From positions 1-64,000 of the forward strand of contig CANMFM010000002.1 in the NCBI GenBank assembly GCA_947497175.1: a stretch of DNA of 64,000 bases, given 5' to 3'. The translations under genes and the position numbers were made by a program. This document shows positions 59,172-64,000 of this stretch, piece by piece (within the stretch, counting starts at the first letter, position 1; the number at the start of each line of letters is the position of its first letter). The DNA comes from an uncultured Aquimarina sp. (lineage in GTDB: Bacteria > Bacteroidota > Bacteroidia > Flavobacteriales > Flavobacteriaceae). Under the pieces are notes generated by a model. That model ran no database searches. It saw only the letters and a program-made list of their open reading frames with translations, and was not told where the DNA came from.

Positions 59172-59648
59172 TTAATTTTTTTTAGGTGTCTTAATATACT
59201 TTACAAATTGTTTTCTTTCTGCTTCATCAAAAAATATATGTTTTGGAACATAAATAAAATTATATTTTGCCAGATATAATAACCAGAATGTTTTGCTTTC
59301 TTTGACTTTGATGATTCTGGAATATGGAATTTTATTTTCAGTGCCGCTTGCATCTGTAATAAAGAAATGATCTTCATTAAAAGAAAGAGTGCGTTCTAAA
59401 AATAAATTATCATTGTCTTTGCTGAAGATACGATATCGTAATATGAATATACTTACTACAGGCCAAATACATCCAAAAATGATCAAAAAATAGCCAGTAG
59501 CTCTTATACTGCTATCATCGCTTAAAAGATTAAGGATTGCCAGCACAAAAATAATGGCATACAACCACCAAACCTTTATTAATTTACTTTTCAAAGCAAG
59601 TCTAAAATATTCTTTAGCCGTTAATTGATAAGGTTTGGAAAGTATCAT
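59172..59648 (-). CDS. YcxB-like membrane protein
   Basis: A 158-residue protein with two membrane helices (about 28-45 and 52-72) followed by a YcxB-like C-terminal domain with FNEDHFFITDASGTENKIPYSRIIKVKES and FIYVPKHIFFD. I place the start at the ATG at 59648 (MILSKPYQLTAKEYF), as upstream residues are charged and not conserved in pattern. Function is unknown. It precedes the DUF1015 gene by 2 bases. Confidence 0.75.
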   Translation of the reverse strand: MILSKPYQLTAKEYFRLALKSKLIKVWWLYAIIFVLAILNLLSDDSSIRATGYFLIIFGCIWPVVSIFILRYRIFSKDNDNLFLERTLSFNEDHFFITDASGTENKIPYSRIIKVKESKTFWLLYLAKYNFIYVPKHIFFDEAERKQFVKYIKTPKKN

Positions 59649-59742
59649 TGCTCTATTTTTTTTAGATATGTCCTTTTTGATTTGTACAGATATAACTACC
59701 AAACGCCTTTTAATCCAATAGTTCTGTTTACTAAACCAAGTA

Positions 59743-60633
59743 TTATGAACTAAACTGCTTTGCTACCTTTTCTGCTTTTCTGTTTTCAGAATAATCATAG
59801 AATCCTTCACCACTTTTAACTCCTAATTTTCCGGCCATAACCATATTTACTAATAAAGGACAAGGAGCATATTTTGGATTTTTGAAACCCTCGTACATTA
59901 CACGAAGAATAGAGAGGCAAACGTCCAGACCAATAAAATCGGCCAATTGTAATGGGCCCATTGGGTGTGCCATTCCTAGCTTCATGACAGTGTCAATTTC
60001 AGTTACACCGGCAACACCATTATACAACGTTTCTATAGATTCATTAATCATCGGCATTAATATTCTATTGGCAACAAATCCTGGATAATCATTAACCTCT
60101 ACGGGTACTTTACCTAAGGTTTTAGACATTTCCATAATAGTACGGGTAACTTCATCAGAAGTGTTATATCCTCTAATGATTTCTACAAGTTTCATAATGG
60201 GTACCGGGTTCATGAAATGCATCCCGATAACCATTTCTGGTCTATCAGTCACAGCAGCTATTTGTGTAATCGATATGGAAGATGTGTTACTTGCCAATAT
60301 GGTATCTTCTGGACAAGCTTGGTTTAGTTCTTTAAAAATTTTTAATTTAAGATCTATATTTTCAGTAGCGGCTTCAACGACAAGCCCAGCATATTCAACA
60401 CCTTCTTTGATATTTGTATATGTAGATATATTAGCAAGGGTTTCTTCTTTGTCGTTTTCAGAGATTTTTTCTTTGGCAATCATCCTGTCCAAATTCTTGG
60501 TGATTGTAGCCATACCCTTATCTAGCGCTTGTTGCGAAATATCGATAAGTTGTACCTTAAATCCTTTCTGAGCAAAAGTATGAGCAATACCATTACCCAT
60601 GGTTCCTGCACCAATAACTGCTATATTTTTCAT
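59743..60633 (-). CDS. 3-hydroxyacyl-CoA (3-hydroxybutyryl-CoA) dehydrogenase
   Basis: NAD-dependent oxidation of 3-hydroxyacyl-CoA, used in fatty-acid or butanoate metabolism. The 296 residues have the Rossmann motif GAGTMGNGIAHTFA (7-20), SNTSSISIT, HFMNPVPIMKLVEII with the catalytic His, and a C-terminal dimer domain with YPGFVANRILMPMINE and the segment GMAHPMGPLQLADFIGLD. Length fits the single-function enzyme. The exact chain-length preference is unknown. Confidence 0.95.
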   Translation of the reverse strand: MKNIAVIGAGTMGNGIAHTFAQKGFKVQLIDISQQALDKGMATITKNLDRMIAKEKISENDKEETLANISTYTNIKEGVEYAGLVVEAATENIDLKLKIFKELNQACPEDTILASNTSSISITQIAAVTDRPEMVIGMHFMNPVPIMKLVEIIRGYNTSDEVTRTIMEMSKTLGKVPVEVNDYPGFVANRILMPMINESIETLYNGVAGVTEIDTVMKLGMAHPMGPLQLADFIGLDVCLSILRVMYEGFKNPKYAPCPLLVNMVMAGKLGVKSGEGFYDYSENRKAEKVAKQFSS

Positions 60634-60650
60634 TGCGTTTATTATTTAAT

Positions 60651-60677
60651 TTTTAGTAGTTAGGTTTTAGTAGTTAG
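60651..60677. repeat. Tandem 13-base repeat at the end of the four-helix-bundle gene
   Basis: TTTTAGTAGTTAG occurs at 60651-60663 and 60665-60677 with one base between. It overlaps the 3' end of the four-helix-bundle gene, including the stop codon, so it may be a duplication junction. Confidence 0.6.
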
Positions 60678-61079
60678 CCTATTTTTAATTCGTTTTTGAA
60701 GGCTAGTAATCATTTTTGAAAATTCAGCTAATTTTAATCTAGCGATTTTATCCTCTTCGTCTGAAATATATTTTCTTCTCAGTGCAATAGTAGAACAGAC
60801 TACACATTCTCTGGTTGAATCTAAGGCAATTTGCAAGTATCTATTAAACTGAGCATCAGAGGCTCCTGCTCCCTCAGAAATATTCAATGCAATCGAATTT
60901 GCAGCTCTGATGTATTGGGAGGATAAAATATACTGTTCTTTTTTAGGAAAATTTTCACAAGTGTTATAAACATGATCAACAAAGTCTAATGATTTTTGAT
61001 ATACAATTAAATCTTCAAAATTAAATTTTACTACTTCTATTTGTTTATTACCTTTCACAAGCTTTTGCAATATTAACAA
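60660..61079 (-). CDS. Four-helix-bundle protein (S23/23S rRNA-intervening-sequence type)
   Basis: A 139-residue helical protein with the S23 pattern: FEDLIVYQKSLDFVDHVY, FPKKEQYILSSQYIRAANSIALNISEGAG, and FNRYLQIALDSTRECVV. The family was first seen encoded inside 23S rRNA insertions, but copies also occur elsewhere, as here between an acyl-CoA dehydrogenase and an oxidoreductase gene. The stop codon lies in a tandem repeat of TTTTAGTAGTTAG (60651-60663 and 60665-60677). The function is unknown. The ATG at 61079 gives a longer N-terminus than usual. Confidence 0.85.
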   Translation of the reverse strand: MLILQKLVKGNKQIEVVKFNFEDLIVYQKSLDFVDHVYNTCENFPKKEQYILSSQYIRAANSIALNISEGAGASDAQFNRYLQIALDSTRECVVCSTIALRRKYISDEEDKIARLKLAEFSKMITSLQKRIKNRLTTKT

Positions 61080-61119
61080 TATATAATTCTAATTACTCTT
61101 TTCTAGCATCTACCTACTA

Positions 61120-62079
61120 TTAAAAACATTCGATGACCTTAAGGGCTACTTCTAGTGCTTTTTTTCCGTGTTCTAATGAAACAATAGGAGTAGTGTTGTT
61201 TTTTATTGCTGCGGCAAAAGTGTCTAATTCATCTAAAATTGCATTATTAGACGGTACCTCTGGGTTATCAAAATAGATTTGTTTTTTTACTCCCTCTGCG
61301 TTTTGCAAGATCATGGCAAAATCATCGGGTTGTTCGGGAGCATCTTTCATTTTAACAACTTCGCATTTTTTCTCAAAGAAATCTACTGATATGTAAGCAT
61401 CGCGTTGGAAGAAACGTGATTTTCTCATGTTTTTTAAAGAGATTCTGCTAGCAGTAAGATTGGCCACGCATCCGTTTTCAAATTCAATTCTTGCATTGGC
61501 AATATCTGGAGTTTCACTAATTACAGAAACACCACTAGCGCTGATATGTTTTACGTCAGAATGTACTACACTTAAGATGGCGTCTATATCATGGATCATA
61601 AGATCCAAAACCACAGGTACGTCTGTTCCTCTGGGGTTAAACTCGGCAAGCCTGTGTGCTTCTATAAACATAGGATTGTCGATTTTATCTGCTACAGCGG
61701 TATATGCAGGGTTAAAACGCTCTACATGACCTACCTGACCTTTTACATTATTGGCTTTTGCCAATTCGATTAGTTGTTCTGCTTCAGCAACAGTATTGGT
61801 AATTGGTTTCTCGATGAAAACATGTTTTCCTGCTTCTATAGCCTGTTTGGCGACTTCAAAATGAGCAAAAGTAGGGGTAACGATATCTACGACATCTACG
61901 GCATTGATTAATTCTTCAATCGAATTGAATAGGGTATATCCAAACTCTTCTGCGATAACTTTGGCCTGTGCAGAGCTTGCATCATAGAATCCTATAAGAT
62001 CATAATTTTCAGATTGTTCAAGAAGACGTAAATGGATTTTACCAAGGTGTCCCGCACCGAGTACTCCGGCTTTGAGCAT
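61120..62079 (-). CDS. Gfo/Idh/MocA-family oxidoreductase
   Basis: A 319-residue NAD(P)-dependent oxidoreductase: the Rossmann motif GVLGAGHLGKIH, DIVTPTFAHFEVA, HVFIEKPITNT with the conserved EKP, and a C-terminal beta-sheet domain with HRLAEFNPRGTDVPVVLDLMIHDIDAI. Members act on sugars, inositols or nucleotide sugars, or on biliverdin-like compounds; the substrate is not readable. The gene is followed by the four-helix-bundle gene. Confidence 0.92.
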   Translation of the reverse strand: MLKAGVLGAGHLGKIHLRLLEQSENYDLIGFYDASSAQAKVIAEEFGYTLFNSIEELINAVDVVDIVTPTFAHFEVAKQAIEAGKHVFIEKPITNTVAEAEQLIELAKANNVKGQVGHVERFNPAYTAVADKIDNPMFIEAHRLAEFNPRGTDVPVVLDLMIHDIDAILSVVHSDVKHISASGVSVISETPDIANARIEFENGCVANLTASRISLKNMRKSRFFQRDAYISVDFFEKKCEVVKMKDAPEQPDDFAMILQNAEGVKKQIYFDNPEVPSNNAILDELDTFAAAIKNNTTPIVSLEHGKKALEVALKVIECF

Positions 62080-62239
62080 AATTCAAGATTTTACACAAAA
62101 ATAGTATTATTTATAAATTAAGTGATACTCCATTTTGAAAATCATAACATTAATTTTTAAATGTTTCAAAATAGTTAGCAGAACTTATCCCGCTGTAGCA
62201 TGGGATCTTAGCAAAATTTTAATTCTAAAGACTAAAATC

Positions 62240-62272
62240 TTTGTTAATCTTTAAAATCTTTATGTAATTTTA
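62240..62272 (+). promoter_or_regulatory. Possible Bacteroidota promoter for pcm
   Basis: TTTG at 62240-62243, 21 bases, then TAATTTTA at 62265-62272, an imperfect TAnnTTTG box ending in A instead of G. The GTG start of pcm lies 27 bases downstream. Confidence 0.4.
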
Positions 62273-62298
62273 GCCGGCTAAATAACTCCTCAGAAACA

Positions 62299-62940
62299 GT
62301 GAAAGATACGCTAAGACATGCCGGAAAACGAAAACAATTGGTTGATATTTTAATTCATAAAGGAATAAAAGATACTGCTGTTTTGGCAGCCGTTGGAAAA
62401 ATACCCAGGCATTTGTTTATGGATTCTGGTTTTGAAGATCATGCTTATCAGGATAAAGCATTTCCTATTGCTGCTGATCAGACTATTTCGCAACCCTATA
62501 CGGTAGCTTTCCAGAGTGAATTGTTACGCGTTAAAAGAGGGGATAAGATACTAGAGATTGGTACGGGGTCAGGCTATCAAACCGCCGTTTTGTGCGAATT
62601 AGGAGCCAAGGTATATAGCATAGAGCGTCAAAAAGAGTTGTTTAAAAAGACAAAATTATTTTTATCCAAGTTGGGATATAGGCCTAAACACCTTTCTTTT
62701 GGTGATGGCTATAAAGGATTGGCCGAACATGCTTTGTATGATTCTATAATCGTAACAGCTGGTGCGCCGTATGTTCCGAAACCCTTATTAAGTCAATTAC
62801 AGATAGGCGGAAGATTAGTAATACCAGTAGGTGATGATCCACAAATTATGACCTTGTTTATTCGTAAAAGCGAAAAAGAATTCGAAAAACAAGAGTTTGG
62901 CGAATTTAGGTTTGTGCCATTGTTGGAAGATAAGAATTGA
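62299..62940 (+). CDS. pcm: Protein-L-isoaspartate O-methyltransferase
   Basis: Repairs isoaspartyl damage in ageing proteins with S-adenosylmethionine. The 213 residues have the family elements KIPRHLFM, the AFPIAADQTISQPYTVAF motif, the SAM site LEIGTGSGYQTAVL and the VTAGAPYVPKPLLSQL segment. The start is GTG at 62299 (KDTLRHAGKRKQL), which fits the usual N-terminus. It is divergent from the Gfo/Idh/MocA gene. Confidence 0.95.
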   Translation: MKDTLRHAGKRKQLVDILIHKGIKDTAVLAAVGKIPRHLFMDSGFEDHAYQDKAFPIAADQTISQPYTVAFQSELLRVKRGDKILEIGTGSGYQTAVLCELGAKVYSIERQKELFKKTKLFLSKLGYRPKHLSFGDGYKGLAEHALYDSIIVTAGAPYVPKPLLSQLQIGGRLVIPVGDDPQIMTLFIRKSEKEFEKQEFGEFRFVPLLEDKN

Positions 62941-63109
62941 GAATTATTAAAGATCGGTACTAAAATTGCTGTAAAACCAAGTATATATAAACAAAAATAA
63001 GCTCTATTTTTGTGCAGAATATCTATTGTGTGAATTTTGAAGATTAAGAGTATCGTTTAGTTAGCACGTAAGAACACACAGTATATTTTTTTAAAATCAA
63101 TTTAAATTA

Positions 63110-64000
63110 ATGAATTATTTAAAGAAGTTATCACGGTTTATTTTTCCTTATCGAAAGTATGCCGTCTTAAATATTATATGTAATGTTTTCTATGCCTTGT
63201 TTAGTACGTTGTCTATGGTCTCTTTAATGCCCATGATCAATGTATTGTTTGGTGAGAGTAAAAAGGTAACTATAAAACCTACGTATGAAGGAATCAATAA
63301 AATGAAACCCTATCTGGAAGATTCCTTAAATTATTTTGTAACGTCGGTATCTATTAATGATGGTCCTCAGAAAGCTTTGATGTATATGATCATTTTGATT
63401 ATCAGCTTATTTCTTCTCAAAAATTTATTTGGTTATCTGGCTGTTTTTTTTGTTACTTATCTTAGAAACGGTGTTTTAAAAGATTTAAGAGATAATATAT
63501 ACGATAAGGTAATTAATCTGCCAATTTCTTATTATTCTGAAAAAAGAAAAGGAGACATCATCGCCAGGATTTCTGGTGACGTTAACGAGGTTCAGGTATC
63601 CCTATTATCTGTCTTGGAGCTTATCGTTAGAGAGCCACTGACGATCGTTTTTGCTATCATTACGATGTTTATTATAAGTGCAAAACTTACAATATTTGTG
63701 TTTTTGTTTATTCCTATTGCAGGTTTTATCATTTCACTTATTGGTAAGAGATTGAAAAAACACTCACAAAAAGTACAAGAAGAGCAAGGGTTGTTTTTAT
63801 CCACTCTTGAAGAAACTTTAGGCGGATTAAGAGTCATCAAAGGATTTAATTCTGAATCCTACTTTAATAAAAAATTTCAGGATTCTACCAATAGATTTTT
63901 TCGTTTCTCGAATAGTCTTGGGCATCGGCAAAATTTGGCTTCTCCAACTAGTGAGTTTTTAGGTATTGTTACTATTGCTGCTTTACTCTGGTATGGAGGC
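63110..64000 (+). CDS. ABC transporter permease/ATPase, MsbA-like (truncated by the window)
   Basis: An open frame from ATG at 63110 runs in phase to the last base, giving 297 residues without a stop. The start is MNYLKKLSRFIFPYRKYAV. Membrane helices lie near 17-45, 90-120, 170-190 and 195-215. Between them is the signature of exporter half-transporters, NLPISYYSEKRKGDIIARISGDV, and LLSTLEETLGGLRVIKGFNSE-like text follows. The nucleotide-binding domain lies beyond the window. Probably a lipid or multidrug exporter; no exact substrate can be given. Confidence 0.92.
   Translation, partial: MNYLKKLSRFIFPYRKYAVLNIICNVFYALFSTLSMVSLMPMINVLFGESKKVTIKPTYEGINKMKPYLEDSLNYFVTSVSINDGPQKALMYMIILIISLFLLKNLFGYLAVFFVTYLRNGVLKDLRDNIYDKVINLPISYYSEKRKGDIIARISGDVNEVQVSLLSVLELIVREPLTIVFAIITMFIISAKLTIFVFLFIPIAGFIISLIGKRLKKHSQKVQEEQGLFLSTLEETLGGLRVIKGFNSESYFNKKFQDSTNRFFRFSNSLGHRQNLASPTSEFLGIVTIAALLWYGG

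Noticed and set aside
60161-60571. Plus-strand frame of 136 codons opposite 3-hydroxyacyl-CoA dehydrogenase
   Set aside because: Antisense shadow of a strongly conserved gene.

Overview
The window reads as a chromosomal segment of a marine-type flavobacterium (Bacteroidota, Flavobacteriaceae). Supporting signs are the strong AT richness, the near absence of Shine-Dalgarno sequences, Bacteroidota promoter boxes of the TAnnTTTG kind, a CarboxypepD_reg TonB receptor paired with a DUF4249 lipoprotein, a monomeric isocitrate dehydrogenase, a long 482-residue GAPDH, and family proteins largely confined to the phylum (DUF4835, DUF6913, DUF6095). The genus cannot be fixed from sequence reading alone. 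I see no prophage, insertion sequence, CRISPR array or tRNA.

Layout. 1-113: the 3' end of a 5S rRNA with its terminator, so an rRNA operon lies to the left. 0.2-5.5 kb: a membrane-anchored LytTR regulator, small envelope proteins, a DinB-fold protein, murQ with a DUF6095 gene, and the DUF4249/TonB receptor pair (to 7.9 kb). 8.1-11.2 kb (minus strand): an ECF sigma factor, an anti-sigma-like membrane protein, a DUF4097-type beta-strand protein, an outer-membrane barrel-like protein and a previously uncalled 52-codon gene. Two matching promoter motifs (GCAAC-N17-GTC) precede the sigma gene and the barrel gene, which suggests a self-regulated envelope regulon. 11.3-19.8 kb (minus): icd, rplS, trmD, a coiled-coil membrane protein, gap and a DegP-type protease, with a 969-base gap holding hairpins but no gene. 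19.9-23.3 kb (plus): dapF, a GNAT acetyltransferase, mltG and a lysozyme-fold protein. 23.3-30.3 kb: an RsmI-like methyltransferase, a low-molecular-weight phosphatase, dnaA, a thioesterase, and a tightly packed minus-strand run (LEA14-like lipoprotein, ribD, HAD phosphatase, EamA transporter, YigZ).

30.4-40.3 kb (plus): GNAT, prmC, LOG-family hydrolase, ligA, then the most unusual block. This block is four tandem, highly diverged YhhN/TMEM86-like membrane proteins, the second broken by a single frameshift, followed by an SF1 helicase with a C-terminal nuclease-like region. Several of these genes rely on TTG starts.

40.3-53.9 kb (plus): a housekeeping stretch of DUF6913, dapA, a Kir-type potassium channel, bamD, RNA polymerase omega, coaBC, DUF4835, recN, fabI, a glycosyltransferase, a YbbR protein, coaE and an RprXY-like two-component system. 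53.9-62.1 kb (minus): miaA, a Kv-type channel with a C-terminal zinc ribbon, an exonuclease/GIY-YIG fusion, the PLP homeostasis protein YggS, DUF1015, a YcxB-like protein, 3-hydroxyacyl-CoA dehydrogenase, a four-helix-bundle (S23-type) protein and a Gfo/Idh/MocA oxidoreductase. 62.3-64.0 kb (plus): pcm and the start of an MsbA-like ABC transporter cut by the window edge.

Most of the window is ordinary core genome. The observations most worth following are the sigma-factor regulon with its hidden small gene, the YhhN-like tandem array with its frameshift, and the helicase-nuclease fusion next to it.
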